Positions 8,221-16,747 of a stretch of 64,000 nucleotides of DNA are shown piece by piece; position 1 is the stretch's first letter; each line of letters opens with the position of its first letter. This DNA comes from Actinorhabdospora filicis. Its GTDB lineage: Bacteria; Actinomycetota; Actinomycetes; Mycobacteriales; Micromonosporaceae. The position numbers and the translations under genes were made by a program. The notes beneath the pieces were generated by a model that had not been told where the DNA came from, did no database searches, and saw only the letters and a list, made by a program, of their open reading frames with translations. Where the stretch lies: assembly GCF_030269765.1 (NCBI RefSeq), contig NZ_BSTX01000005.1, forward strand, positions 1-64,000, written 5' to 3'.

Positions 8221-8999
8221 CAGCGACCTCCACCGAAGGCGCGGCGGTAGACCGCGTACAGCGACAGCGACAGGGCGACCTCGATGACGGCGACCACGCA
8301 GGCCGCGGGGAGGTCGAAGGTGACCACGCCGAAGGAGTGCACCAGCATCGGCAGGGTCTCCACGTCCTTGGCGCCGATGAACAGCACGATCCCGAACTCG
8401 TTGAGGGTGAGCAGCAACGTCAGGGACGCCCCCGCGCCCAGCGCGGGCCAGGCCTCGGGCAGCACGACCCGGCGGAACACCCGCCACGGCCGCGCGCCCA
8501 GGGACGCCGCCACGTCCAGCTGCTCGCGCGGGAAGTGCTTGAAGGACGCCAGCAGCGGCCGCATCACGAACGGCGTGTAGAAGGTGATCTCGGCGGCGAT
8601 CACGCACCACGGCGAGTACAGGAACCCGCCCATGACCTCGCGCCCGGCGGCCGCGTTGACGATCCCGGCCGAGCCGTAGAGGAACGTGAAGGCCAGCGCG
8701 ATCAGGAACGACGGGAACGCCAGCAGCGTGTCCACCAGCCGCGTCACCAGGCCCGCGCCGGGAAACGGCGTGAAGGCCAGCACCAGCGCCAGGAACGTGC
8801 CCAGGACGACGCATCCGGCGGTCGCGGCCAGCGAGACCATCACGGTGGTGCCCAGGGCGTCCAGGAACCGGCCCGAGGAGGCCACCCGCGACCACGCGTC
8901 GCCGGTCAGCGACTCGCGGACCACGAAGTACAGCGGGTACAGGAAGAAGCCCGCGACCAGCAGCAACGGCGGCGCCAGCCACCAGGCGCGCCTAGTCAC
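8220..8999 (-). CDS. ABC permease 1 of the phosphonate-type importer (PhnU-like)
   Basis: A 259-aa permease with six hydrophobic segments and a coupling loop LGARPWRVFRRVVLPEAWPAL (about residues 168-188), the EAA motif that docks onto the ATPase. GTG 8999 lies inside the 3' end of the ATPase gene (8-bp overlap), and the next permease begins in its stop codon. The tight packing shows a single transcript. Function as half of the membrane channel is established for the family; aminoethylphosphonate as cargo is inferred from the cluster. Confidence 0.78.
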   Translation of the reverse strand: MTRRAWWLAPPLLLVAGFFLYPLYFVVRESLTGDAWSRVASSGRFLDALGTTVMVSLAATAGCVVLGTFLALVLAFTPFPGAGLVTRLVDTLLAFPSFLIALAFTFLYGSAGIVNAAAGREVMGGFLYSPWCVIAAEITFYTPFVMRPLLASFKHFPREQLDVAASLGARPWRVFRRVVLPEAWPALGAGASLTLLLTLNEFGIVLFIGAKDVETLPMLVHSFGVVTFDLPAACVVAVIEVALSLSLYAVYRRAFGGGR

Positions 9000-9990
9000 G
9001 GGGGACCACCGTCAGCCCGGTGGCGGGCAGGACGACCGAGGCGGGCTCGCCGACGCCGGGCAGCCCGTCGAGCGAGGCGACGTCCGCGCGGACTTCCGCC
9101 TCCACATCGGACAGCGCGAGGGTGACGCGGTAGGTCGCGCCCCGCCACTGGACGCCCGTCACCGTCGCCGCCAGCCCGCTACCGGGCGCGGCCACGCCGA
9201 CGGCGTGCGGGCGCACGCACACGTAGCCCGCGCCGTCCCCGACCGCGACACGGCCGTCCACGATGGACCCCGGGATCAGGTTCGCCGCGCCCAGGAACGA
9301 CGCGGTGAAAGCCGACGGCGGACGGTGGTACAGCTCGGCGGTGGCCGCCTCGTCGACCAGGCGGGCGTCCTTCATGACCGCGATCCGGTCGGCCAGCGCC
9401 AGCGCCTCGCCCTGATCGTGGGTGACGTAGAGGATCGCCGTCTCGGGCAGCTCGCGCTTGAGCCGCTGGAGCTCGCCGAGCATGTCGGCGCGCAGGGCGG
9501 CGTCCAGCGCCGAGAGCGGCTCGTCCAGCAGCAGCACGCGCGGCCGGTTGGCCAGCGCGCGGGCGATGGCCACACGCTGCTGCTGCCCGCCGGACAGCTC
9601 CCGGGGGCGGCGGGCGGCGTAGGCGGACATGCCGACCATCGCCAGGACCTCCGCCACGCGCTCCTTGCGTTGCGCGCGAGGGATTCCGGCCAGGCCGAAG
9701 GCGACGTTCTCGGCCACCTTCATGTGCGGGAACAGCGCGTACTGCTGGACGACCACGCCCACCCCGCGCCTGTGCGGCGGGAGGGCGGTGACGTCGCGGC
9801 CGTCCAGGCGGATCGTCCCGGAGGTGGGGCGCAGGAACCCGGCGACCGCCTTGAGCGCGGTGGACTTCCCCGACCCGGACGGGCCGAGGAGCGCCACGGT
9901 CTCCCCGACGGCGACGTCGAGGGAGAACCGGGACAGCGCCTCGGTCCGTCCGTAGTGGACGGTGACGTCCGACAGGCCGATCGCGGTCAA
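8992..9990 (-). CDS. ABC transporter ATPase of the phosphonate-type importer (PhnT-like)
   Basis: A 332-aa ATPase with Walker A GPSGSGKST (residues 36-44), Q-loop VVQQYALFPH, signature LSGGQQQR, Walker B VLLLDEPLSALD and the switch histidine in VTHDQ. A C-terminal TOBE-like region (about 240-332) follows, as in spermidine/iron/2-AEP transporters. The start is TTG 9990, overlapping the binding-protein stop as TTGA; no better start exists nearby. It powers import through the two downstream permeases. Cargo is inferred from gene context. Confidence 0.82.
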   Translation of the reverse strand: MTAIGLSDVTVHYGRTEALSRFSLDVAVGETVALLGPSGSGKSTALKAVAGFLRPTSGTIRLDGRDVTALPPHRRGVGVVVQQYALFPHMKVAENVAFGLAGIPRAQRKERVAEVLAMVGMSAYAARRPRELSGGQQQRVAIARALANRPRVLLLDEPLSALDAALRADMLGELQRLKRELPETAILYVTHDQGEALALADRIAVMKDARLVDEAATAELYHRPPSAFTASFLGAANLIPGSIVDGRVAVGDGAGYVCVRPHAVGVAAPGSGLAATVTGVQWRGATYRVTLALSDVEAEVRADVASLDGLPGVGEPASVVLPATGLTVVPRD

Positions 9991-11018
9991 GACTTGCCCA
10001 CCGCGGACTGGTAGGCGGCGATGTCGGCGTCCATGGCGGCGATGATCGCGCTCCAGTCGGGCTGCCAGACCTCGACGCCCTCCATGACCTTCTGCACGGT
10101 CACCGCGTTGGCGTCGGTGGCCTTCACGTCGCTGCGGGCCGGGATCCCGAAGGCCTGCGCGGAGACCTGCGACTGGGCCTGCGTGCCCAGCAGGAACTCC
10201 ATGAGCTTCTTGCCGTTGTCACCGTGGGGCGCGTTGTTGACCAGGCCCATGTAGTACGGCAGGGCGAAGGTGGAGCGCTTGCCGGTGGCGTCGGCGGGGA
10301 AGAACAGGTCGAAGGCCGAGCCGTCGTTGTTCTTGGACGCCAGGTTCATCTGCACATCGCCGTTGGCCACCAGGATCTCGCCCTTGGACACCTTCGGCTG
10401 GAGCTTGCCGGTCGAGGAGGACGGGCCGACGTTATTGGCCTCCAGCTTCTTCAGGTAGGCCAGCGCGCCCTCCTTGCCCAGCACGTGCTGGAGCTGGATC
10501 AGCACCGCCGTGCCGTCCCCGGCCTGACCGGGCGTGGAGTACTGGAGCTTGCCCTTGAAGCGCGGGTCGAGCAGATCGTCCCACGTGGACGGTGCCGTAC
10601 CGGCCTTCTCCGGGTTGTAGATGAAGCACAGGTAGTTGTTCACCAGGGGCGTGTAGTTGGCCGCGCCACCGGTGGTCAGCTCCGAGCCGGGAACCTTGTA
10701 ATCGGCCAGCAGCCCGTCCCCGGCCGCCTTCTGGATGTATGGCGGCAGTGTGACGGCCACGTCGGCCTGCGTGCTCGCCTTCTCCTGCGCCAGGCGGGAG
10801 ACGACCTCACCGGAGCCCGATTCCACGAGCTGGACGGCGATCCCGGTCTGCTTGGTGAACTCGGCGAACTGCGGGGTGTACCAGTCGGCGAGGCCGTCCA
10901 CGGAGTAGACGGTGACGGTCTTGTCGCCGGAGGACTCGGCGGCGCCGGTGCCGCCGCAGGCGGTCAGCGCGGCGAGGGGAACGAGGGCGGCCACGGAAAG
11001 GAGTGCGCGTCTGCGCAT
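9987..11018 (-). CDS. Substrate-binding lipoprotein of the phosphonate-type importer (PhnS-like)
   Basis: A 343-aa extracellular binding protein with a lipoprotein signal: RRR start, hydrophobic h-region and lipobox LTAC (Cys at about residue 21). The mature protein is of the iron/spermidine/2-aminoethylphosphonate type (YSVDGLADWYTPQFAEFTKQ near the start, GDVQMNLASKN mid-protein). Alanine-rich C-terminal helices follow. It lies directly after the HAD hydrolase (9-bp gap) and overlaps the ATPase start. Neighbouring phosphonatase-like and TIGR03364-like genes point to aminoethylphosphonate or an N-methylated relative as ligand (inference). Confidence 0.8.
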   Translation of the reverse strand: MRRRALLSVAALVPLAALTACGGTGAAESSGDKTVTVYSVDGLADWYTPQFAEFTKQTGIAVQLVESGSGEVVSRLAQEKASTQADVAVTLPPYIQKAAGDGLLADYKVPGSELTTGGAANYTPLVNNYLCFIYNPEKAGTAPSTWDDLLDPRFKGKLQYSTPGQAGDGTAVLIQLQHVLGKEGALAYLKKLEANNVGPSSSTGKLQPKVSKGEILVANGDVQMNLASKNNDGSAFDLFFPADATGKRSTFALPYYMGLVNNAPHGDNGKKLMEFLLGTQAQSQVSAQAFGIPARSDVKATDANAVTVQKVMEGVEVWQPDWSAIIAAMDADIAAYQSAVGKS

Positions 11019-11027
11019 CGGGGTCTC

Positions 11028-11672
11028 CTAGAGAACGAGGGAGGGAAGTGCGGTGACGGAGGAGAGGACGTGGTGGGCGCCGGCCGCGCTCAGCGCGGTG
11101 GCGTCGTGCGCGCCGGTGGTGACGGCGGTGACGGTCCCCGCCCCCGCCCGCAGCCCGGTGAGCACGTCGTATGTGGTGTCGCCGCAGGTGACGACCTGCC
11201 GCAGGTCGGTGGCGCCCAGCCGCAGGACGGCGGTGAGCACCAGGTCGGGGAAGGGGCGCCCGCGCCCGGCCTCGGCCGGGACGAGACTGAGGTCGGCCAG
11301 GCCGGTCCAGTCCAGCGCGGACAGGATCGCGTCGGCGGTGGGCCGGGAGAAGCCGGTGGTCAGCGCGACCTTGACGCCCGCCGAGCGCAGCGCGGTGATC
11401 GTCTCGGCCGCGCCCGGGATCGCCGTCACCGCGCCGAGGTGGCCCGCGTAGGCCACCTCGAAGCGCAGGTTCGCGGCCTGCGCGGCGTCCTCGTCACCGC
11501 CGAAGAGGTGCCGGAAGACGGTGATCTTCGATTCGCCCATGGTGGCGCGGACGTGGACGAGCATCTCGTCCACATCGGACCGTCCGGCGACGGCCTCCAG
11601 GAAGGCGGCCTCGACCAGCCCGTCGTCGGCGACGGTGGTCCCGGCCATGTCGAGTACGGCGAGCTCTACCAT
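11028..11672 (-). CDS. Phosphonatase-like HAD hydrolase (PhnX-like)
   Basis: A 214-aa HAD enzyme. The nucleophile motif DMAGTT begins at Asp8, the TTG motif II lies at about 105, and the GDTTYD metal-binding motif at about 168. In the cap, M45-GESK-K49 sits 41 residues after Asp8. From memory this equals the Asp12 to Lys53 spacing of Bacillus cereus phosphonatase, whose Lys forms the Schiff base with phosphonoacetaldehyde; the equivalent of His56 is a Val here. Expected reaction: hydrolysis of phosphonoacetaldehyde to acetaldehyde and phosphate. It overlaps the oxidoreductase gene by 7 bp. Confidence 0.8.
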   Translation of the reverse strand: MVELAVLDMAGTTVADDGLVEAAFLEAVAGRSDVDEMLVHVRATMGESKITVFRHLFGGDEDAAQAANLRFEVAYAGHLGAVTAIPGAAETITALRSAGVKVALTTGFSRPTADAILSALDWTGLADLSLVPAEAGRGRPFPDLVLTAVLRLGATDLRQVVTCGDTTYDVLTGLRAGAGTVTAVTTGAHDATALSAAGAHHVLSSVTALPSLVL

Positions 11673-12778
11673 CCCAGGGCCTCCGCGCTGGTCTCGGCGA
11701 TCGCGGGCGAGCAGGTCATGCCGCGCCCGCCCGGTCCGGTGACCAGCAGGACGCCGTCCGCGATGGACTGGCGGTGCACGATCTCGCCGGTGGCCAGGGT
11801 CTGCGCGTACACCCCGGCCCAGCGGCGGCGGACGCGCGGCAGCGGGCGGCCCAGGATCGCCTCGGCCGTGGCGGCCAGGTGGTCGTAGGGCTCCTCGACG
11901 ACGTCGAAGGCGAAGGGCTCGTCGTACTCGTGGGTGTCGCCGATGGTCAGGCCGCCGTCGAGGCGCTGGACCATGAGCAGCTGCATCTTGTGCGCGGCGG
12001 CGATCTCCGGCTGCTTCTGCACCGCCGCCATCCGATCCCTTGCGGGGGAGTCGAAGCCGGGGTAGTAGCGGAAGCTGTCGCCGTCGGCCACCGCGGTGGT
12101 CAGCGGCTCGGCGAGCGCCTCGGTCTGCATCATCTGCAGCCGCACGCGCCGGACCGGCAGCTCACCGGCGAGCTCGCGGACGAGGCCGCCCAGCCAGGCG
12201 CCGGTGGTGAGGACGACGTGGTCGCCGGTGTGGGTGTCGCCGTGGTCGTCGCGGACCTCGCCCGCCTTGACGTCGCGGACTTCGCGTCCGGCGAGGAAGG
12301 TGTAGCGGCCCGACTTCAGCAGGTGCTCGCGCAGCGCGGGCAGCGCCACCCGCGACTCCACGGCCGCGTCGGTGGCGCAGTGCAGGGCGGCGGTGAAGTC
12401 GCCGCGCAGGGCCGGGTTGACGGCGCGGGCCCGCTCGGGGTCGAGGAGGGTGAAGCCGCGCTCGCCGCCGTGGGCGGTGGCGTGCTCGGCCACGGCGAGT
12501 TCGGCGGGCGTCCGGCACACCGTGAGCGAGCCGATGGCGCGGAAACCGACGCCGGGGACGTCCTTGCCGATGCGCTCCCACAGCTCGCGGGCCCGCAGCG
12601 CGGTCTCCAGCTCGGTGCCGTTGGCGCGTCCGGAGACCCAGACGAGCCCGAAGTTGCGGACCGAGGCGCCGCGGGCTTCCCGCTCGCGTTCCAGATGGAC
12701 GACCTCGTGGCCCCGGGCGACGGCCTCGAAGGCGTGCATCGTGCCGAGGGCTCCGGCGCCCACGATGATGATGCGCAA
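11666..12778 (-). CDS. FAD-dependent oxidoreductase of the DAO type, phosphonate-associated (TIGR03364-like)
   Basis: A 370-aa DAO-fold flavoenzyme. The N-terminal GAGALGTMHA (about residues 7-16) is the dinucleotide-binding loop, and the C-terminal TGPGGRGMTCSPAIAE is the second FAD-contact region. Proteins of this group neighbour phosphonatase-like HADs and 2-AEP transporters and are thought to oxidise aminoethylphosphonate-type amines to phosphonoacetaldehyde, which the next gene would hydrolyse. The start is TTG 12778, preceded by an AAGGGAG site 5 nt upstream; there is no ATG nearby. It is the first enzyme gene of the operon. Confidence 0.8.
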   Translation of the reverse strand: MRIIIVGAGALGTMHAFEAVARGHEVVHLEREREARGASVRNFGLVWVSGRANGTELETALRARELWERIGKDVPGVGFRAIGSLTVCRTPAELAVAEHATAHGGERGFTLLDPERARAVNPALRGDFTAALHCATDAAVESRVALPALREHLLKSGRYTFLAGREVRDVKAGEVRDDHGDTHTGDHVVLTTGAWLGGLVRELAGELPVRRVRLQMMQTEALAEPLTTAVADGDSFRYYPGFDSPARDRMAAVQKQPEIAAAHKMQLLMVQRLDGGLTIGDTHEYDEPFAFDVVEEPYDHLAATAEAILGRPLPRVRRRWAGVYAQTLATGEIVHRQSIADGVLLVTGPGGRGMTCSPAIAETSAEALGW

Positions 12779-12930
12779 TGTAGCTCCCTTGTTCGCTGAC
12801 GGTGGCCAGCTTCAAGGGGGTGGGGGACGGGCGCGTGTGGGAATGGTGAGCGGCGGGTTAACGGCTCCAAAAGGTTCGGACCTGTTACCTTACCGTGATC
12901 TTCGGAGGTCGGGCCTTCGCGACGAGCTCC

Positions 12931-13677
12931 TCAGCCCGCCCGCAGCCGCGCCCGGAATCCGATGCGGTCGCCCCGGTACAGCGTCCTCACCCGCTCGATC
13001 GGCGCGCCTTCCGGGTCGTAGGACACCCGGTGCAGCAGCAACATCGGCAGGGCCGGGTTGGTGCCGAGCAGGTGGGCCTCCCTGGGCGAGGCCAGCGCGG
13101 TCTCGATCTGGTCCTCCGCCTCGGCGAAGACGACACCGTGCTCGTCCTGGAGGCAGGCGTAGAGCGATCCGGCCGGGTCGAAGGTGTCCAGGAGGTCCGG
13201 GAAGCGGGCCGCCGGCAGGTACGTCGATTCCAGGCCGGTGGGTTCGCCGTCGGTGAGCAGGACGCGTTCCAGGTGGAGGACGTCGGTGCCCTCCTCGACG
13301 CCCAGGACGGTGGCGGTTCCGGCGTCGGCGGTGACGCGCTCCTTGGTGACCAGGATGCGGCTGGGGGTGCGGCCCATGGCGCGGACGGCCTCGGTGTAGC
13401 TGACCAGGTCGAGGGGGTGGATCAGTTTCGGGGCCGCCACGAACGTCCCCCGGCCCTGGCGGGCGGCGAGGCGGCCTTCCAGCACCAGTTCCGAGATCGC
13501 CTGCCGGACGGTGGCGCGGCTGACGCCGTAGTCGGCGGCCAGTTCGCGTTCGGGGGGCAGGGGGGCGTCCGGGCCCAGCTCGGGCATCAACGCCAGGAGC
13601 CGTGCCTTGACCGCGTAGTACTTGGGCACTCTGCCGTGCTCGGGCACGCCATCGCGCACCGGTCCACTCGCCAACAC
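12931..13677 (-). CDS. GntR/UTRA-family regulator of the phosphonate cluster
   Basis: A 248-aa protein. Residues about 17-80 form a GntR winged helix (PPERELAADYGVSRATVRQAISELVLEG, RQGRGTFVA), and residues about 95-240 form a UTRA effector domain. This matches the PhnF/PhnR regulators found with phosphonate genes. GTG 13677 is given, but GTG codons at 13659 and 13647 are also possible since no clear ribosome site is visible. It lies on the same strand 152 bp upstream of the oxidoreductase. The intergenic stretch on its promoter side carries PHO-box-like repeats. The effector is unknown. Confidence 0.82.
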   Translation of the reverse strand: MLASGPVRDGVPEHGRVPKYYAVKARLLALMPELGPDAPLPPERELAADYGVSRATVRQAISELVLEGRLAARQGRGTFVAAPKLIHPLDLVSYTEAVRAMGRTPSRILVTKERVTADAGTATVLGVEEGTDVLHLERVLLTDGEPTGLESTYLPAARFPDLLDTFDPAGSLYACLQDEHGVVFAEAEDQIETALASPREAHLLGTNPALPMLLLHRVSYDPEGAPIERVRTLYRGDRIGFRARLRAG

Positions 13678-13796
13678 GCCGCCAGCCTAGGAACACCGGG
13701 TTACGAGCCGGTGTTGGCGCGCGGAGCTTTTCTCCGCCCGTCCCCTCCGTCGAGGGTCGCGATGCTGGTCGCGGGGCCGTTCGGGTCGCGGATTCG

Positions 13797-13818
13797 GTGA
13801 ACAGGGCGTGAAACGGCG
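13797..13818 (-). promoter_or_regulatory. PHO-box-like direct repeat (two 11-bp units)
   Basis: On the minus strand two successive 11-bp units begin with TTTCAC and GTTCAC, in phase (GTGAAC at 13797 and GTGAAA at 13808 on the plus strand). Streptomyces PhoP binds direct 11-bp repeats with core GTTCACC. The site lies in the divergent gap between the phosphonate regulator gene and a phosphatase gene, where phosphate control would make sense. It has not been tested. Confidence 0.45.
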
Positions 13819-13853
13819 ATTCGGTGTGACAGGTGACACATCGGGGCGGCCTC

Positions 13854-13896
13854 CCGGTGTTCATCGATTCGCCCGATATGGCCGCGCCGGTGTTCA
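13854..13896 (+). promoter_or_regulatory. Direct repeat CCGGTGTTCA, 33 bp apart
   Basis: The 10-mer CCGGTGTTCA occurs at 13854 and 13887, exactly three 11-bp units apart. It contains the GTTCA core of PhoP-binding units in the orientation of the phosphatase gene at 13952. It may be a second, weaker PHO box for that gene. The spacing is directly seen; the regulator is inferred. Confidence 0.4.
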
Positions 13897-13951
13897 CACG
13901 CGCTTGAATGACTGATTCGCAACAGGTCCGTACCAATCGAAGGGACGTCTC

Positions 13952-15421
13952 ATGCGACGCGCTCTCGCCGTGTCCGCCGCTTTGCTGGCGGCCGCTTTAA
14001 CCCCCGTTCCCGCCCAGGCCGCCGCCGTGACACCGAAGGTGCTGGTCATCGGCATCGACGGGTTCCTCTCCACCAAGATCGCCGCCGCCAACGCGCCCAA
14101 CCTGAAGGCGATGCAGCGGACGGGCGTCGACGGCCGCAGCCTGCTGTACGCGCAGCCGATGGCGGCCACCTCGTCCGGGCCGGGCTGGTCGACGATCCTC
14201 ACCGGGGTCTGGCCCGACAAGCACAAGGTGCGCGACAACTCCTTCAGCGGCAACGATCTGGCCTCCCACCCGGACTGGCTCTCACGGGCCGAGGCGGCCA
14301 ACCCGGCGCTGGACACCTATGCCGCGCTGGACTGGAAGGCCATCGACGACCACATCCTCGGCGACGGCATCGACCGCAAGCTCGTCCTGGACGGCGACCG
14401 GGACGGCTACGTCACCCACGACGCCACCATCGCCACCCGGTCCGAGGCGCACCTGCGCGACGACCGCGCCGACGCGTCCTTCGTCTACTTCGGACAGCTC
14501 GACATCGTCGGGCACTCCTCCGGTTCGGGCTCGCAGGCCTACCTGACCGAGATCGCGCGCATCGACGGCTACGTCGGACGCCTGGTCGCCGCGGTCAACG
14601 CGCGCGTCACCCGCTCCTCGGAGTCCTGGCGGATCATGGTCACCACCGACCACGGCCACCTCGCCACCGGCGGCCACGGCGGCGACAGCCTCGACGAGCG
14701 ATCCACGTTCATCCTCGCCACCGGCGACGGCATCACCGCCGCGTCCGCGCCCAAGACCACGCGCCTGGTGGACTCGGCCTACACCGCGCTGGCGCACCTC
14801 GGCGTCCCGCGACCGTCGACACTGGACGGACGGCCGGTCACCGACGTGTCCGCCGACCCCTTCGAGACGGTGCCGCTGGGACCGGCGGTCGCCGAGAGCA
14901 TCCCGTCCTCGGTGCTCGGCTGGTCGGCGTCCCTCCCCAGTGGATGGACGCGCGACAACTCGGCCATGCCCACCGGTGGCGTCACCGAGTGGCGCGGCTG
15001 GTCACTGGCCTCCGACGCCTTCTGGTCCTCGGCGCAGCGCGGCCAGTCCCGCGAGACCTTCGTGCGCGGGCGCGGCACGATCGCGGTGGCCGACTCCGAC
15101 GAGTGGGCCGACACGTCCAACGCCACCGGCAAGACCTGGGACTCCACACTGTGGACACCGGTCCGCGCGGTCACCGGCTCCTCGGTGCGCCTCGACCTCA
15201 CCCACTGGTACCGCCAGGAGGCCGGTCAGCGCGGCTACGTCCTGGCCGGCTGGGACGGCGGCGCGGCCGTGGTCGCCAGGACCTACACCGCCGACTCGGT
15301 CAACGGCGCCGAGACCATCACCCTCCCCGTCCCCGCGGGCGCGACCAACGTGAAGATCGGCTTCCGGCTGACCGGCGTGAACAACTGGTACTGGGTCCTC
15401 GACGACGTCCGCGTGAGCTGA
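13952..15421 (+). CDS. Secreted alkaline-phosphatase-superfamily phosphodiesterase/pyrophosphatase
   Basis: A 489-aa exported enzyme. Residues 1-25 are a signal peptide ending AQA. The catalytic domain shows IGIDGF (metal Asp, about residue 35), a Ser/Thr nucleophile region TSSGPGWSTILTG (about 72-84), DIVGHSSG and TTDHGH metal ligands (about 185 and 232). This is the pattern of type I phosphodiesterase/nucleotide pyrophosphatases. Residues about 330-489 form a Trp-rich beta domain of the carbohydrate-binding type. RBS AAGGGA precedes ATG 13952. It is divergent from the phosphonate cluster across PHO-box-like repeats, so a phosphate-scavenging role is likely. Confidence 0.85.
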   Translation: MRRALAVSAALLAAALTPVPAQAAAVTPKVLVIGIDGFLSTKIAAANAPNLKAMQRTGVDGRSLLYAQPMAATSSGPGWSTILTGVWPDKHKVRDNSFSGNDLASHPDWLSRAEAANPALDTYAALDWKAIDDHILGDGIDRKLVLDGDRDGYVTHDATIATRSEAHLRDDRADASFVYFGQLDIVGHSSGSGSQAYLTEIARIDGYVGRLVAAVNARVTRSSESWRIMVTTDHGHLATGGHGGDSLDERSTFILATGDGITAASAPKTTRLVDSAYTALAHLGVPRPSTLDGRPVTDVSADPFETVPLGPAVAESIPSSVLGWSASLPSGWTRDNSAMPTGGVTEWRGWSLASDAFWSSAQRGQSRETFVRGRGTIAVADSDEWADTSNATGKTWDSTLWTPVRAVTGSSVRLDLTHWYRQEAGQRGYVLAGWDGGAAVVARTYTADSVNGAETITLPVPAGATNVKIGFRLTGVNNWYWVLDDVRVS

Positions 15422-15477
15422 TCCGGGCGCGCCGAAACGCCTGCGCGCGTCCCCGGGATGAACCAGGATCAATGCAC

Positions 15478-15879
15478 ATGGACACGATGATCTTCCCGAA
15501 CCTGCCGGTCAAGGACCTCGACGCCGCCAAGGCCTTCTACACCGCCCTCGGCTACGAGATCAACGCGCAGTTCACCGACGAGAACGCCTCCGCCGTGGTC
15601 ATCTCCGACACCATCGTCGTGATGCTGCTGCGCGAGGAGTTCTTCGGCACCTTCACCTCCCGCGCCATCGCCGACACCACGACGACCGTGGAGATCATGA
15701 ACGGCCTCGGCGTGGCCAGCCGCGCCGAAGTCGACCGCATCGCCGACGCGGCCCTCGCCGCCGGTGGCCGCGCCACCGGCGAACCGCAGGACCAGGGCTT
15801 CATGTACTCCCGCGGCTTCGCCGACCTCGACGGCCACGAGTGGAGCGTCCTCTGGATGGACCCGTCGGCCCTCCAGTAG
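15478..15879 (+). CDS. VOC-superfamily (glyoxalase/bleomycin-resistance fold) protein
   Basis: A 133-aa protein with two beta-alpha-beta-beta-beta modules. It starts MDTMIFPNLPVKDLDAAKAFYTALGY, the usual VOC entry, and ends with GFADLDGHEWSVLWMDP. ATG 15478 is preferred over ATG 15472 because the AGGA site at 15465-15468 is then 9 nt away. The subgroup resembles PhnB/YaeR-like extradiol-type homologues, whose substrates cannot be told from sequence. It lies after the phosphatase and is closed by a strong hairpin. Confidence 0.82.
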   Translation: MDTMIFPNLPVKDLDAAKAFYTALGYEINAQFTDENASAVVISDTIVVMLLREEFFGTFTSRAIADTTTTVEIMNGLGVASRAEVDRIADAALAAGGRATGEPQDQGFMYSRGFADLDGHEWSVLWMDPSALQ

Positions 15880-15883
15880 CCAA

Positions 15884-15915
15884 GGTGGGCCTACTCTCCC
15901 GGGAGTAGGCCCACC
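15884..15915 (+). terminator. 13-bp hairpin terminator
   Basis: GGTGGGCCTACTC pairs perfectly with GAGTAGGCCCACC around a 6-nt TCCCGG loop. It starts 4 nt after the VOC stop codon. No U tract follows, so it is a bare-stem terminator. Confidence 0.7.
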
Positions 15916-16025
15916 CCACCACCCACTCCGCACGTGCCCATCACGGTTACCGCCCACGTGCGACGACGAAAAGCCCTGCTCACGGAAGGCTTCTGGGTAT
16001 AAACAGCGACCCAAGGAGCCCCCCA

Positions 16026-16691
16026 ATGCGTACCGGACGCAGCCTCATCCTCGCCGGAATCCCCGTCGTGATGGCCTTCCTCGTCGGCATGATCGCCGCC
16101 CTGGCCATCGGCGACGGCGCCTACCCCTCGCCCTTCCTCGACCAGGACGTCATCCTGGACTGGCTGTCCAAGAACAGCGACGCCGCCCAGATCATGAGCC
16201 TCACCCAGCTCATCTCCGCCCTCGCCCTCCTGGTCTTCAGCGCCCGCCTCGCCGAAAGCCTCCGCCAGCGCGACAACGTCGCCCACGCCGCGATCGTCCA
16301 GTCCGCCGGCGCGGTGTCCTCCCTGATGCTGGCCATGTCGGCCCTCCTGGAATGGGTCGCGGTCCGCCCGGACGTACTCACCAGCGCCCCCGCCGCCCGC
16401 CTCGTCCACGACCTGTCGTTCCTGACGGGCGGCCCCGGCCACGTCGCCGCCCTCGGCCTCATGATCGGCACAGCCGCCCTCGGCCTCGCCAAGAGCCGCA
16501 CCATTCCCAGCTGGCTCACCGTGCTCGGCGCCATCGTCGGAGTGGCGGGCATCCTCTCGGTCGCCAGCCTGATGACCGAGACCGCCGCCTACCTGCTCCC
16601 CATCGCCCGCTTCCCCGGCTTCATCTGGATCGTGGGCGCCACCGTGGTCCTACTGAAGAGGGACAAGGTCGCCGCAGACGTCCTGGTCTGA
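16026..16691 (+). CDS. Multi-helix membrane protein (DUF4386-like)
   Basis: A 221-aa protein of about six membrane helices (about residues 8-28, 55-75, 92-112, 135-155, 163-183, 198-213). The loop DGAYPSPFLDQDVILDWL between helices 1 and 2 and the general plan recall DUF4386 proteins, but the match is by eye only. ATG 16026 follows an AAGGAG site 6 nt upstream. It stands alone between two strong hairpins. Function unknown. Confidence 0.75.
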   Translation: MRTGRSLILAGIPVVMAFLVGMIAALAIGDGAYPSPFLDQDVILDWLSKNSDAAQIMSLTQLISALALLVFSARLAESLRQRDNVAHAAIVQSAGAVSSLMLAMSALLEWVAVRPDVLTSAPAARLVHDLSFLTGGPGHVAALGLMIGTAALGLAKSRTIPSWLTVLGAIVGVAGILSVASLMTETAAYLLPIARFPGFIWIVGATVVLLKRDKVAADVLV

Positions 16692-16713
16692 GAAGCCCGA
16701 AGGACCGATAGGT

Positions 16714-16747
16714 GGGGGACGGCCCGGAGAAACCCGGGCCGTCCCCC
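16714..16747 (+). terminator. 14-bp hairpin terminator
   Basis: GGGGGACGGCCCGG pairs perfectly with CCGGGCCGTCCCCC around a 6-nt loop, 23 bp after the stop of the membrane protein gene. Confidence 0.75.

Noticed and set aside
12779-12930. AGGTTCGGACCT and repeated TTACC motifs as a GntR operator
   Set aside because: The symmetry is weak (arms of four bases) and no second matching copy was found; not strong enough to call.
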